Below the pieces are notes generated by a model. That model was not told the origin of the DNA and searched no databases. It saw nothing but the letters and a program-made list of their open reading frames with translations. Source: Carposina sasakii (Eukaryota; Arthropoda; Insecta; Lepidoptera; Carposinidae). Taken from it: DNA of 64,000 nucleotides. Position numbers and translations under genes: made by a program. Location: contig CP053153.1 of assembly GCA_014607495.2 (NCBI GenBank), positions 6,634,001 through 6,698,000 on the forward strand, given 5' to 3'. How positions within the stretch are numbered: position 1 is the first letter of the stretch; each line of letters starts with the position of its first letter. Positions 11,888-22,932 of this stretch are shown here, one piece after another.

Positions 11888-12272
11888 ATAATTTAGAATC
11901 AAACGAACTTACCTTGTGAAGTTCGAGTTCTAATTATACGAGAATCTCGAACGAAGATGATTACACTCCACCCAGCCCGTTTTTCCCAGTGTTAAAAAAA
12001 AAAAATAATAATAATAATAATAATAATAATAGAAAATACACTCTAAAGAAATGGCGCCACCGAGCGCGTGAGCTGCCTGCTGCCCCGTAGTACAGGTGTG
12101 AGTGAGACAGCGGAATACAGGTTTTTTTTTCAGGAATCATATCTTTAAAAGTGTGACAAGGACGGCACCATACTACGTACTGCTGCACGTTATCAGTAAT
12201 CATCTTCGTTCGAGATTCTCGTATAATTAGAACTCGAACTTCACAAGGTAAGTTCGTTTGATTCTAAATTAT
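11888..12272. repeat. Palindrome with 77-bp arms beside the recombinase relic
   Basis: The left arm (11888-11964) and right arm (12196-12272) are essentially perfect reverse complements separated by about 231 bases. A 26-bp word, CTGCACGTTATCAGTAATCA and so on, occurs directly before the right arm and again at 11847-11872 outside the left arm. Each arm contains CACAAGGTAAGT, a strong 5' splice-site match pointing away from the centre. DIRS-type elements carry inverted termini and an internal complementary region at this end, so these arms are probably the 3' terminal part of the retroelement. An independent foldback insertion is possible. Confidence 0.8.
12005..12031. repeat. (AAT)n microsatellite
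   Basis: A run of ATA/TAA units preceded by a poly(A) run lies inside the spacer of the 77-bp-arm palindrome. Confidence 0.9.
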
Positions 12273-14129
12273 GCAAGAAAAAGAATTGGTTAAATTAAAA
12301 AGAAAAATCCATGAAAAAAACAAAATAATCCATCATTCTCGTGATCATCCGGTATTTTTGGTCAAACTTTTGACAGTGACTTATGAGGGTCTAAAATAAG
12401 TATAGGTACCTAAGTAATTAAAATTCGGAACAAAGTCAACAAAGGGAGGATTTTCGTTTTTTTTTTAAATTTTATTTTACTTTTTTAATTTTATATCTTA
12501 CATAAACAATGATATTTCAGTGTAACATTATGTTCAACAAAGATTATAAATTATTATTCACTAGATTCGTAAGAGACGGAACTCGGAAATTCTTACAGGC
12601 GATAAGCTAGCAACTTGTCACTTATCATTTACATCTGTCTCTGCTATACTAAACGTGGTTGTGAGATCTTTTTTATGATCTGAAGTTCGGGCTACCCATT
12701 TCGGAAACACAGTCGTGTGTATACATGTGAGACTATTAATATTTCAGTGTTAAAAAAATATTTCATCAGTAAAGTTGGCATATATTAGATATATTTACTT
12801 ATGTTATTCATAATTAATATAGTTATTAGGCATGCGATAAAATAACACAATGGTAGCATGAATGCGAAGATACGCGTATGCCAAGCACGTAAACACAATG
12901 CGGCTAACGACTGATATCAACGCATTGCGAACTTCTTGTCACTAGCCATTATCACTCGCAAATCCATTCAAGAAAAAAATTATATCCGTGATGGGTTCAG
13001 TCTGTATTTTATTTCTGAACCTTTTAGGGAACACGTTATGAATAACTTGATTAATCAGATTCACACACACGCGCGCTCAGCTAAACCTCTAATATATTCA
13101 TTGTCAAATAAAACTAAATAATTTTTAATGTTGCTGCTGATAAGTAGATATATGATTATAATTTAGAATCAAGTGGTTCAGCAGCAGTGCTCGAGTTTCT
13201 AAGCCCACCACCGGAGTGCTACCTGTATGTAGGTGTGGGTATGTACTGGAGTCACTAATCTAGCCATTCGAAAAACTAAAACAACACCTAACTGTTGTAA
13301 ATAAAATACACTTCCTTCAAAGAAAATTAGTTACGCCATCTAGCGTACGCACAAGAACAGTGTAAGTCATGATTTTCTTTATCCATTTCACAAATAACGC
13401 CATCTATGTTTCGTTCGTTGAACTTGGAAAAACGTAGCAGCTATGATGGCGGAGAATTTTCCTGGGGATGTTGTTAGTTCGGAGGATAATATCTAGATGT
13501 CGCTGTGTGTATTCTGAAAACAAAATTCGGAATCAAAATAGTGTTTTTCATATTTATACTAGGGAACTCTAAAACATCACAAAAACACCCCATAATAAAC
13601 GTGCATAATAAAGATTTTTAGGATAGTAGTCAGTATATTGGATTATACCAACATAAAACGTGATAATAACCTATTCTTGCAATTTACTAGGTATTTACCT
13701 GCAAGACGGTCATGATAGGTAATGTAGGCCTCGTAATTTTTTTACAAACTTTTAAAATGTTTCCCTTCCTAGGAATATAACATACGTGTCTAGTACCACG
13801 ACAAGGAAGCAACAGTTAGATACATTCTTAAATATTTCATGTGAGCGGTGAACAGCCGCTAGCTAGCTCAAACGCCTTTGAAGCCATATATTTGCCCACT
13901 ATTTTACGAGACGAGCGAGGGTGAGCCTTTGGCAGTATTCTTAAAAGACTTCCCCTTTTAGCTTGAGACAGAATAACGTCATCGCGTAAATGTTGAAAGT
14001 AGTTGGGTTAGTTTCTTTATGATCTTTAGCCACCTAACATAAGTTAGTAAGTAGGTAGGTACAAGTAATTGCCCTATATAGACCAGATGGGAATTCAGAA
14101 TTTTTATACTTACATAACAGTATTATTTA
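12273..14129. other. AT-rich stretch without a recognised gene
   Basis: A 61-codon open frame at 12936-13121 lies between the palindrome and its degenerate third copy. It matches nothing I recognise and may be retroelement debris. Around 13330-13500 there are GCCATCTAG/GATGGCG and TAGATGTCGCTG words of the kind scattered through insect repeats. The rest shows no gene or repeat structure. Confidence 0.4.
13158..13202. repeat. Degenerate third copy of the palindrome arm
   Basis: ATAATTTAGAATCAA is followed by a weakly matching middle and CTCGAGTTTCTAA, parallel to the left palindrome arm about 1.27 kb upstream. It suggests that the terminal repeat of the retroelement reaches, or was duplicated, this far. 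Confidence 0.4.
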
Positions 14130-14409
14130 AAAAAAAAAAATTAAATTCCTTGATCGTGCGAAATTTATAGTGTCTAGTGTTTATGTTAGTTTTTATATAG
14201 ACAGATATTAATTATTTTTCGTGAAAAAATCCTGCTACGCGCGTCTATGTGCATTTATGCAGAAAAACGCAGTCTATTCACTCAACTTTGGACCCTAATA
14301 TTTTGGAAACCAGACACTTCCCAGGTATGCTTCCATGGAGAAAAATGATCGTGATGATGAGGAGATTCCGTAGTTTTCGGGAACGTTGACGACCAAAAAT
14401 CATCCTGTA
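14130..14409 (-). mobile_element. TACAGGGTG-type element, partial
   Basis: It is the reverse complement of the first two thirds of the element at 48021, from TACAGGATGATTTTTGGTCG at its right edge to a poly(A) run at its left edge, where the match stops. It contains the family word CTGGGAAGTGTCTGGTTTCC on the minus strand. Confidence 0.75.
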
Positions 14410-14597
14410 GAGAACATATCCACTAAATTGGATACTTTAAATTCGCATGTTTATTTTTCTAGACAGTTTGAAGAATTCCGTAACAATTTAGAAATATTCA
14501 TACAATCTCGAAAAATAAATATCGAATCGAGTTTTAAAGGTTTTTTTTAATGGGTAATTATGGCATACCTCTTTTGTTACACCCTGTATAGTTTATA
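14410..14597. mobile_element. Remnant ending CACCCTGTATAG
   Basis: Sequence from AGAACATAT through CATGTTTATTTTTC to TTACACCCTGTATAG resembles segments at about 29143-29275 and 19540-19701. The 19540-19701 segment also ends CACCCTGTATAG. This suggests a second small transposon family with a CTATACAGGGTG terminus, old and poorly preserved. Confidence 0.4.
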
Positions 14598-14637
14598 TAA
14601 ACATAATAACCATATGGCTTGATTTTTCTAGTCGTCG

Positions 14638-14980
14638 TCGTCAGCCTATTGCAGTCTACTGCTGGAAGTAGGCCTCCCCCAGAGTACGTCACACGGCTCG
14701 ATCTCCCGTTTTTGCCACTACAAGTCACTACCGTTATTCTATTATCTTGTGAAAATTAAGAGCCCGCCATGCATATTATTTGTCGACCCATATTTTCAGC
14801 GCTGACCTGTTTCAGAACGGTATAAAATGTACCTCTTTTAGATTAGATCAAATAGTACCTACCTTTATTCTTACAAACTATTATATTCTTGCCTCAGCAT
14901 ATTGCATTCCACTGGTTGACGTAGCCCTCTGGGGCTACGTCACAAGGCTGAATCTCCCGTTTTCGCCATTCAGTTATTAT
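14638..14980 (-). pseudogene. Two decayed LINE 3' tails
   Basis: GCCTATTGCAGTCTACTGCT, followed shortly by GTAGGCCTCCCCCAGAGTACG, is the reverse complement of a GEAYVQQW-type LINE C-terminus. A more decayed version begins near 14897 (ATTGCATTCCACTGGTTGAC). Both are followed by CACAAGGCT/CACACGGCT and CTCCCGTTTT words. Each is only a few dozen codons, frame-disrupted. Confidence 0.55.
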
Positions 14981-15134
14981 ATTTTTCTCTACCAAAGTCC
15001 TTTTAATACATTATGCACAAACACATACGTGCAGATAGAGAGACTTACCTAATTAGCTTAATTATAGAGAACTAACTGAAAGAAGATAAAATTATCGTAG
15101 TTAAGTAGTAGTCTTTCACTAAACGTCGTCTTAC

Positions 15135-15201
15135 AAACACCAAATGCTTGTAGTTTGAAAAACAACAAATGCTTGTAGTTTGAATAACAACAAATGCTTT
15201 C
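15135..15201. repeat. 25-bp tandem repeat, about 2.5 units
   Basis: The unit CAAATGCTTGTAGTTTGAA recurs with a period of 25 bases, and the third unit is partial. It is a minisatellite of no known function. Confidence 0.85.
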
Positions 15202-15523
15202 GAAAATCTGTATTACACAATAGAAAAATAACACTATATCATACCTTATATATTATAATATAATATGTTTTATTGTGATACTTGTTGGAAAACTCTAAAA
15301 TGCAATAACCTAGATTATTATTATATCTATATTTAAAATAAAATCAGAGACGTAATCAGGCAGTGAAATGGTTGTCATGGAATGGCAATATCGATAACGA
15401 CTACAATTATAAATATCTAATGTCAATAATACCATTACAAGTGCTATGTCAGAATCGGTTTACATGCGAATACAAATAAGTACATTTAATTTTATACCAT
15501 CAAATTAGGCTCAAAGCAAACGG

Positions 15524-15591
15524 ATAGGCTTACGCTTGATCACAACGCGCCTGATTGTAAGCACAGTTACAGTCTAAGATGGAGCGCGCTT
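15524..15591 (+). repeat. Dispersed repeat, ACGCTTGATCACAACGCGCC type, copy a
   Basis: It shares ATAGGCTTACGCTTG, CACAACGCGCCTGAT and GTCTAA.ATGGAGCGC with the inverted copy at 16709-16774. It is a conserved fragment of an unidentified element seen widely in moth genomes. Confidence 0.6.
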
Positions 15592-16152
15592 ATAATAATA
15601 ATAACTGTATCAAGCGTTGAATTAAATTCTAATCAATAAAGCTGTTTAAAAAATTGCTTATTTTCATCAAAGCCCGTTTTTACGTGAAAAGTTACAAACA
15701 TTTGTTCTTACAAACTTTACCTTTATAACGTTAAGAAAGGCTGCATTAGGATAGAATTTAGACATATTTTTCACATGAGCGATATAAGTATGTACCCATT
15801 TAAATGTGTTTTGGCTACACTTCACAATCTTGGCGCGGCATTGCATGTTTTACTTTACTTATAGGTATTTTTGAGTGAGTAGGTAACTATGAAACATTAC
15901 AGTTATTCACGCTAAATGTGCACTAAATTCCATCAAGAGTCGTCTTGTTGATATACGACTAATAGGCGGATATTTCGAGACATAGTTATTTTGAGTGTTC
16001 TTAAATGCAAACCTTAAATAGAAAACCAACAGTCATATACGCGACATATCTACTATTAAATAACCAGATTATCATTTCACGAGATTTATAACAAGGTTTA
16101 AATTCGGTGGCTACATAATAAATAGAAACGTTATTGATAACTAGAGGAAGTA

Positions 16153-16166
16153 ATCCACTATCCTAG

Positions 16167-16197
<31 letters not shown>

Positions 16198-16441
16198 ACC
16201 TATTGCAGTCCACTGTTGGACGTAGGCCTCCCCCAGGGCACGTCACAAGACTGCCATAGGGGGTATTTGCAGATAGTCACCACGCTGGGCAGACGGGTTG
16301 GTGACCGCAGTTTGTATATTGGACTATGTTGTCAACACGAGAGGCGCTGCTGCCCACCTCCTGGGAACCCTTAATCGCATTGTATGATACCCACGGCCAG
16401 ACATGGGGTGGTACAAATTCTACTCTGCCGGCACCACGCGG
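16153..16441 (-). pseudogene. LINE 3' tail with (GAT)n and downstream block
   Basis: A (CAT)n run is followed by the reverse complement of ALGEAYVQQWTAIG-stop, the end of a non-LTR reverse transcriptase. Next comes a conserved block with ATAGTCACCACGCTGGGCAG and GAGGCGCTGCTGCCCACCTC. The end of this block, from ACTATGTTGTCAACACGAGA onward, recurs inverted at the right edge of the window. Strand is assigned from the reverse-transcriptase tail. Confidence 0.65.
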
Positions 16442-16708
16442 CCCACTATCCTAGATATCTACCTAAAATAATAAATTCAACCCACATAATACAAAAAATA
16501 CAGTCATACACGTTCCTACTCATGCTGGTTAAAATATGCCTTTGTAGAAAGAACACATTTCTTAAAATAAATTAAAACTAGGTATTATGAAGTATTCATT
16601 CCACACATCAATGCACGCATACATAATGCTGATTTATCCAGTGCCATTTCTACTGTAAAGGAGTAATCCATTCATTTCAAATACGTTATTTGTAACGACT
16701 TTGAGCAA

Positions 16709-16774
16709 TAGCGCTCCATATTAGACTACAACGGTGCTTACCATCAGGCGCGTTGTGGTCAAGCGTAAGCCTAT
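16709..16774 (-). repeat. Dispersed repeat, ACGCTTGATCACAACGCGCC type, copy b
   Basis: This is the inverted partner of 15524-15591. The two lie about 1.1 kb apart and bracket a LINE tail, so they could be the edges of one composite insertion. Confidence 0.6.
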
Positions 16775-17034
16775 TTAATATTTTTTTTTAAATAGGGATA
16801 TCTACCTGTATAGTGAATACTCGTACACTTCTTTAAAACATAAATTGAGCACTGCCAGCGCAGTAAACGGTTTATGACTTGTGCTGTCGGAATTGTTATT
16901 TGTTCGAGTCTCCGCGGTGTTTAGGTTAACTTTCCGGAATGTCCATAACCTTTAATGTCCAGCGTTTATTGCCTATAGTTTGACAAAAATAATATTATTA
17001 TTGTAGTGCAGAGGGAAAGACGGACAATGTAGTT

Positions 17035-17085
17035 GACGTAAGCAAAGAACCGAGACGTGTGGCTTTTGCCCAACAGTGGTACATC
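17035..17085 (+). pseudogene. Very short LINE C-terminal remnant
   Basis: The + strand reads VAFAQQWYI, matching the GEAFAQQW-type C-terminus of a non-LTR reverse transcriptase. Only about 15 codons are recognisable. Confidence 0.4.
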
Positions 17086-17522
17086 ATTATTTTAGATAAA
17101 AAGGGAGAAAAATTTTATTCACCAACTAAACATTTTTAACATCTCCCTCCTGTTTTCTCAGAAGAAACTGCAGATTTCATTACTCTTGACTAAATACTCG
17201 TGCGGTCGGTCTGAAAAGCGGTAATTCTGTAGATTCTAGATCTTGAAACGAAATGGAAACGATGCAGAAGCGGCATTACGCGAAATTGCGATGCAAATGC
17301 GGTGGCTGCAGGGGCGAACTTGGGCGCTTTTGATTGTGCAACCTAACCGTTACGTAAGCAGGCGGTCGATAGCGCCCTAAATGAGGCCCTGTGCTGTCCC
17401 GGGGGAATCATTGAAATGCTTCTTGGATTTTTAGCTTTGACATTTTGTCCTACACTGAATGTAAGGGTATTTATGATAATACCACATCTTAAATTAAATA
17501 TTCTTATAAAACCATTTAAGTC

Positions 17523-17680
17523 TAAGGCCGCACTACGGCAAAACCGCCGCGGCTTTTAACCGGCCTGATTTTCTGAGTAGAGGAAACTAATAGAAGCGGC
17601 CACACTGACGGTTTTGCTCAGCCATATCAAAAAAGTCAAGCGGTTAAAAACCGCGGCGGTTTTGCCGTAGTGCGGCCTTA
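17523..17680. mobile_element. MITE with 40-bp terminal inverted repeats
   Basis: The ends TAAGGCCGCACTACGGCAAA and its inverted complement form 40-base arms with 39 matches, enclosing about 78 bases. The arms are very GC-rich against the surroundings. There is no coding sequence. The superfamily is undetermined because the flanking target duplication is unclear (TAA on one side, TTA on the other). Confidence 0.85.
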
Positions 17681-18161
17681 GCCTAAGAGGACATTTGCAT
17701 GAAAGCATTGTGTATGGAATGTCCGCCTAAGACTATATTGCAATGGCTAAAGATTTTATAATAATACGAGCTATGTTTAAATTCAATATTACTGTGAAAT
17801 CCAGATTGAATTCCAAAGAACAACAGAACTGTTTACATTCAGATAAATTGGCCAACTGAATCTAGTAACTAAACACTAGTTCAAATATTTCTAGAAGGTT
17901 GAATTCGATTTGGTTGGGATTCTAGAAATCTTCAGATTTATCGACCGAAATTGTGACCTTTACCCTTATTCAATATTTTATTAATGACCTTAATAAGTTC
18001 AAATAAAATGCCACGGTTACCAGTTGGCAGTAGAACCACCTGTTAAGGGAATCAACTGTTGATATATTATTTTATTCAAAAGAATTTTGAGTAGTTAGGT
18101 CAACTTATGCCTGTAACATGTACTTACCTATTTTCTGATTAAGACAATGTTATGTGTGACT

Positions 18162-18940
18162 AGGGCTACCATCAGTTAAATTACGGACTCAGGACAAAAA
18201 CTTCCAAAACCCTGGACATTTGGGCAAAATTAAGATGTTGCCCCGGACTCGCCCGACAAAAAATACAATAAAATAAAAATATGCATACATAGGCACGGAG
18301 GGAGGGGAAGTAAGCGTGATTATTTTTTTGATTTTTTTGCACACAAGTTGCCATTTACTTCTGGAAAATGTAGACTCTATAGAGAATTAGTGACGACCGC
18401 TAATGCATAGAAATGGTGATGCGGGCGAACCGAACAAGAACTTTTTACCACTTTTTACTGAATATAGGCACTAATGACAAGTTATATTTTTACTAGACGT
18501 ACATTAGGGAAACATGTAGCGCGAGGTTTATATGGTTTTTGGCACATAAGTTGTCTATTACCTCTAGAAATGCAGGCTCTACCGATAATCTGTGACGATC
18601 GATAATGCATCATAGAAATGATGATGCCAACCAAGCGAACGAGGATTATTTACCATATTTACTGTTAAAGCTTCGATTATTTCTTAGAAAAATAGTATTT
18701 TTACTGTCTACATATTAGTATTTTATTTTTCTCACACGAGAATCTATATATTTTTGCTTACACATGTTAGACTAGTGGTCCCGTGTCATTGATACCTATT
18801 AAATGGCGTAATTTATTGCGAATTATTTCATTCTATCAAGTTAATCAGATTTCCCCTGACCAGAAAACCCCGCTCGGAGGCTCCCCGGACGCCCTCCAAA
18901 CTAGGACAAATCCGGGGAAACCCGGACGGATGGCAGCCCT
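18162..18940. mobile_element. 779-bp non-autonomous DNA transposon with 10-bp target duplication
   Basis: The ends AGGGCTACCATC and GATGGCAGCCCT form short inverted termini. Flanking bases ATGTGTGACT and ATGTATGACT match at 9 of 10 positions and look like a target-site duplication. Inside, two diverged units of about 190 bases (around 18342-18500 and 18539-18715) share AGTTG.C.ATTAC, GCTCTA, TGACGA, AATGCAT and GAAATG.TGATGC. No transposase frame is present. Duplications of 8 bp suggest hAT and 9-10 bp suggest Mutator-like elements; the class is unresolved. Confidence 0.7.
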
Positions 18941-18950
18941 ATGTATGACT

Positions 18951-20619
18951 ATTAGGTTATCTTTGTCCTATAACTATCCGAATAAGCTTCTATGGTAAAA
19001 CTGAGACACGCAGGCTCATGAATTGCTTATTTTATAATAAATTGGATATTTCATAGTTTCACTAGCGGTTATGAAAATTAAATGGTAGTGTCATTTATGC
19101 AACATGAAGTTAACTGTAATATTGTCGTTCAGAAATGTATTTTCAAATATAAGCTGCATGTGTAATACCTCGATTAAATATTACCCACAATCTTCATCCC
19201 AACAAATTCCAATACTCGTATAAAGTTGACAAATTACCATATATCGACAACTTTTCATTTTTCTTATTTTCCAATCGGCCAAAAAGTGCAAGTAAGAGCT
19301 TCGGGAGCAAGAAGGTCGACCCTTCACGAGCTGGTTTAATTGCGTTGGCGTGCTTCCACGTTCACCGCAGACGTTATATTGGACCGAAGTGACAGGCGGT
19401 ATATTATTACGTTTCCGTAGACAGACTTTCAAGAAGTCAATTTTATTAAATGAGAAAATGTTGGTTATCTCTCTTACTACACGCACAGGATCTACAAAAA
19501 GGTATGTTTAACGAAAAGCTATAGATACAACCCACTATAAAGAACCTATCCCTTAAATTTGAGATTCGAAATGACATGTAATATATCAGAAAAATAAACA
19601 TGTGATTTCGAGTAGCAAATTTTATGGAATTATAATTTTTTACATGTTATTATTTTCATAACATCTCGCTTAACATTATATGCTTTAACACCCTGTATAG
19701 CCACAAAGAATATAATTCTATTTATAATAGTACAGATCTCTTGCCATATAATAATATGAGCATAATTTAACGCGAATATAGTGTATGTGTATATTTATAT
19801 ACCTAAATGCAATGAACAATTTCGAAATATAAAAACATTTACCTATATATCCTTTTGAGCTGCATCATGTCTGATTAAGACAGAACTGTAATACATTTTA
19901 TGTATGTGTATATTTATATACCTAAGTTAATATCACAAAGGTTAACTAACCTGTTGTTGTTGTAATGTTACCTACTTGACACGCCAAATAGTATGATTGT
20001 AGGTTTTATTATGTAAGTGGTGCCTATTCATTCAGTAATCCCGTACCCATTGTTCCCACTCTAATTAATTAAAAAGCCGAACCCAGATTGTAAAGTAGCT
20101 TACAAAAAAAACATGGGAAGTAATTAAATTAGCTTATAGACTTATGAATTGATCTGCGTATGTACCTATTTCATAAACAATAAAATAACCCATTGTTTTC
20201 CAATTACATGAAAAGTAACCAAATAATTTAAACTAAATAATGAACAGAAATCGTCAGTAAATATTAACATTTAAGGTACTAGACAGTTGGTACTCAAGTT
20301 CAACTTCAGTTCAAAAACGGTATGACGTAAGCTTGTGTAATCCACGTGACCAGAGAGCCATCATAACCTGATTTTGTACCATGGATAAAATTGTAACTAC
20401 CACACTGTGGTAGTACCACAGTACCTACTCTCTGAATAGGCTGTTTTACCGTTTATGTTACACTGTTATCTAAAACCAATTCAGCAGGTTCATCCGCTAT
20501 AAATAAGCACTAAAATTATTTCATTTTTGGAATATAGGACTCTAAGGGAGTTGGGTTAAAGGTCTATTCCGCAAGTAAAAAACAACTTCGGAGAAAATAT
20601 TATAGGTATTAAAAAAAAA
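18951..20619. other. AT-rich intergenic or intronic DNA
   Basis: No gene is seen. A remnant at about 19540-19701 ends CACCCTGTATAG. The word TATGTGTATATTTATATACC occurs twice, near 19782 and 19903. An open minus-strand frame of about 100 codons at 19181-19486 has no recognisable motif. Confidence 0.45.
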
Positions 20620-20965
20620 CAAAGCTGACGAGCGTGTATGAAGAATGGAAGTAAATGAGGCGAAAGAGGTGTGTCAGGACAGGGTCGTAGAAAATGAAAG
20701 TCCGTGATCTCTGCACATCCCTCTAGGGTAGGGGTTCCCAAACTTACTTTGTCTACTGCCCACTTTGAGAATAAATTATTTTTTAGCGCCCCCAATTTTT
20801 CACCTACTTAAAAACTACTATAACTCCCCAAGCCTCTACACAAGGCCCCAATTTTTTTCTGGGTCTCTTACCGCCCCCCTTTAGGCCTGCAGCGCGCATA
20901 AGGGGGCGTTATCGCCCACTTTGGGAAAGGCTGTTTTAGGGTAAAGGCGTGATATTATGAATACC
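20620..20965 (+). mobile_element. LINE/SINE-type 3' tail interrupted by a hAT MITE
   Basis: GTGTGTCAGGACAGGGTCGT, GTCCGTGATCTCTGC and the far side AAAGGCGTGATATTATG are parts of a tail seen whole at 54960-55065. The two parts are separated by the MITE at 20729-20933. Confidence 0.6.
20729..20933. mobile_element. hAT-type MITE inserted in a LINE tail
   Basis: The left end TAGGGGTTCCCAAACTT and right end (inverted) CAGCCTTTCCCAAAGTGGGC are degenerate hAT-like inverted termini. The flanks CTCTAGGG (20721-20728) and TTTTAGGG (20934-20941) match at 6 of 8 positions, fitting a hAT 8-bp target duplication. It contains GCGCCCCC/GGGGGCG subterminal words and no coding. Confidence 0.75.
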
Positions 20966-21011
20966 CTACAATATGTCGAATGACTCGGTAACATTGATTT
21001 TCTAATCGGTA

Positions 21012-21976
21012 ATTGGCCATAGTTCTGCAGAAAGAGACCAACAATAAAAAACGAGTTTCGAGATATTGACGTTTAAAGTTTCTTTATTTCTTTTAAAAGT
21101 TCCCTTACGTTTTTCTTGAAAGTTATTTATGTCATTTGGTAGAAATAAACTTCGTGCAGAATATTAAATAGGTTTTACAGAGATTACAGTTATTTTTCAT
21201 GTAATAATCTTGGTTTAAAAACAAGTAGTCGTCTGTTGCAGAATATAACATACTTATAATATAATAAAAAAATACCATGACCAAATGAAAACGACCAAAA
21301 CTGTAGTCGTTTTCTGCTAAATATGATATCAAAAATTTTATTTTTATTGAAACGGTTATGAACGGGGCGTCCGATAAAAATTACATTTAGTAATTAACAA
21401 ACCCGTCAGTTTAAAAAACTTACCAGAATACTTAGCTAAAAAGGAAAAAAAAAGATATTACTCTTTACTTATTGGACAATCTTAAACTGTCGTGACCATA
21501 CAGTTCTAGTATAGGTACGAGCTGAACATGGAATGACAACAAAGTTTTATGTGGATTACTTAATTTTAAAAGCAAAATACGACCAAATTACGGGACGAAC
21601 GGAAAACCTAAATCGAAGAAAGCGACCATCTACGTAGTCGTTTTATGCAGAATAAAATATTGTAAACATTAGTACTATAGGTTATTTAAAAAACGAGTGA
21701 AATGGCTGTGTTCTGCAGATTTAAACATATTTTACATACATACATATTTTAGTTAAAGAATAGTTCTTCAATCAGACCAACTCGACCAAGGTGGCCGCTT
21801 TTAACTTATTTAATACTTGTTTTTCTTGTTGATCGTTTTCAGCAATTTATCAAAAATTGTGCTAAAAACAGTCGATTTTACCAGAATATAGTTTAAAAAA
21901 TCTAGTTTGTGATAGCATAGCTAACTCATTTTGGCCAAAAATGGCTTTGGTCGCTTTCTGCAGAACTACGGCCAAT
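21012..21976. mobile_element. 965-bp non-autonomous transposon with TTCTGCAGAA motifs
   Basis: Its termini ATTGGCCATAGTTCTGCAGA and the inverted partner agree at about 28 of 30 bases and are flanked by TA on both sides. Inside, the core of the terminus recurs several times: GTAGTCGTTTTCTGCTAA, GTAGTCGTTTTATGCAGAAT, TTGCAGAATATAAC and TTCTGCAGATT. These recurrent copies look like subterminal transposase-binding sites. No transposase frame was found. A TA duplication suits Tc1/mariner-like and several other families. Confidence 0.7.
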
Positions 21977-22744
21977 TATACTATTGTATTCGTTACTAAA
22001 AATAGCGACTTACAAAGTGGGACTAAATAAAACTTAAAAAAGGGTGTTTTTTTTAATATTTCTACTTATTTTTTAAATGTAACGTACATATATTGCGAAT
22101 ATTGTAAAAAGATAGACAAAAGACGGACGTAGCAAGAAACGTTTTTGACTAAGACCGCCAAGAATTCCTCTCAACGTGAAGGTAAACAGAGTAGAAAACT
22201 GCATTTTACTTGCCACTTTACAAAATATAATAAAGTGGAGCGTGGTCATTTTTCAATATTCCTAGGACAGGTTAATCATTACATATTATGAGAATCTAAA
22301 CGAGCTTTTTAGAAACGGTCGAATACTCAGCCGTTAAATTCTAATGACGAGCGTTTTCATTTTGTTTACGTAGTTTTGAGTCAGCGTTCTTGACAATAAT
22401 GTGGACACGCTACATCAACGTTTTTAACAAGTCATTACTCGAATATCTTTCTGCCAGTCAAACAGAACGTGTGAGGTCAGACAGGTTCTTTATAATAACA
22501 ACAAAATTTCAAACACGTGAAATGCACAGCTTCTTTTGACATCGCTAACGAAGAAATTAAATGTTTCTCGAATTCCATGGAATGGTGAAATTAAACAATA
22601 ATAATTAATCATTGTGAACTAATGATCTGTCTCAAAGGTTTCTTTTTCAATGGATTAAGATAAAACCGTAACAAAATAAAGTACAATATACCTATACAAA
22701 AACAAATTCAATTCATAATCTCAACAAAATGTTTGAACATAGAC
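21977..22744. other. AT-rich DNA, no feature recognised
   Basis: No significant reading frame, inverted repeat or known repeat end was noticed in this stretch. Confidence 0.5.
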
Positions 22745-22932
22745 ATTGAGTTTGTTACTCTTTCACGTAAAAACGGCTGGGGCCATTTTAATAAAATTTG
22801 TATGGAGTTAGCTGACACCCTGGATTAACATTAGGCTACTTTTTATCCCGGGAAAATATTTTTATCCCGGATAATTTCGACATTTTGTTTTTTCTGCAGT
22901 CCACGCGGACAAAGTCGCGGGCGTCCACTAGT
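22745..22932 (+). mobile_element. Non-autonomous Helitron 3' part
   Basis: TACTCTTTCACGTAAAAACG, ATCCCGGATAATTTCGACAT and the terminus GTCGCGGGCGTCCACTAGT are the standard lepidopteran non-autonomous Helitron sequence. The final CTAG is followed by a host T. It belongs to the same family as the copies near 25.8, 26.2 and 56.1 kb. Confidence 0.8.

Noticed and set aside
12936..13121. 61-codon open frame between palindrome arm copies
   Set aside because: No recognised motif, short, and surrounded by retroelement debris.
16160..16200. (CAT)n run considered as part of a CRISPR-like or regulatory array
   Set aside because: It is the simple-repeat tail of a LINE; no spacer structure exists and the genome is animal.
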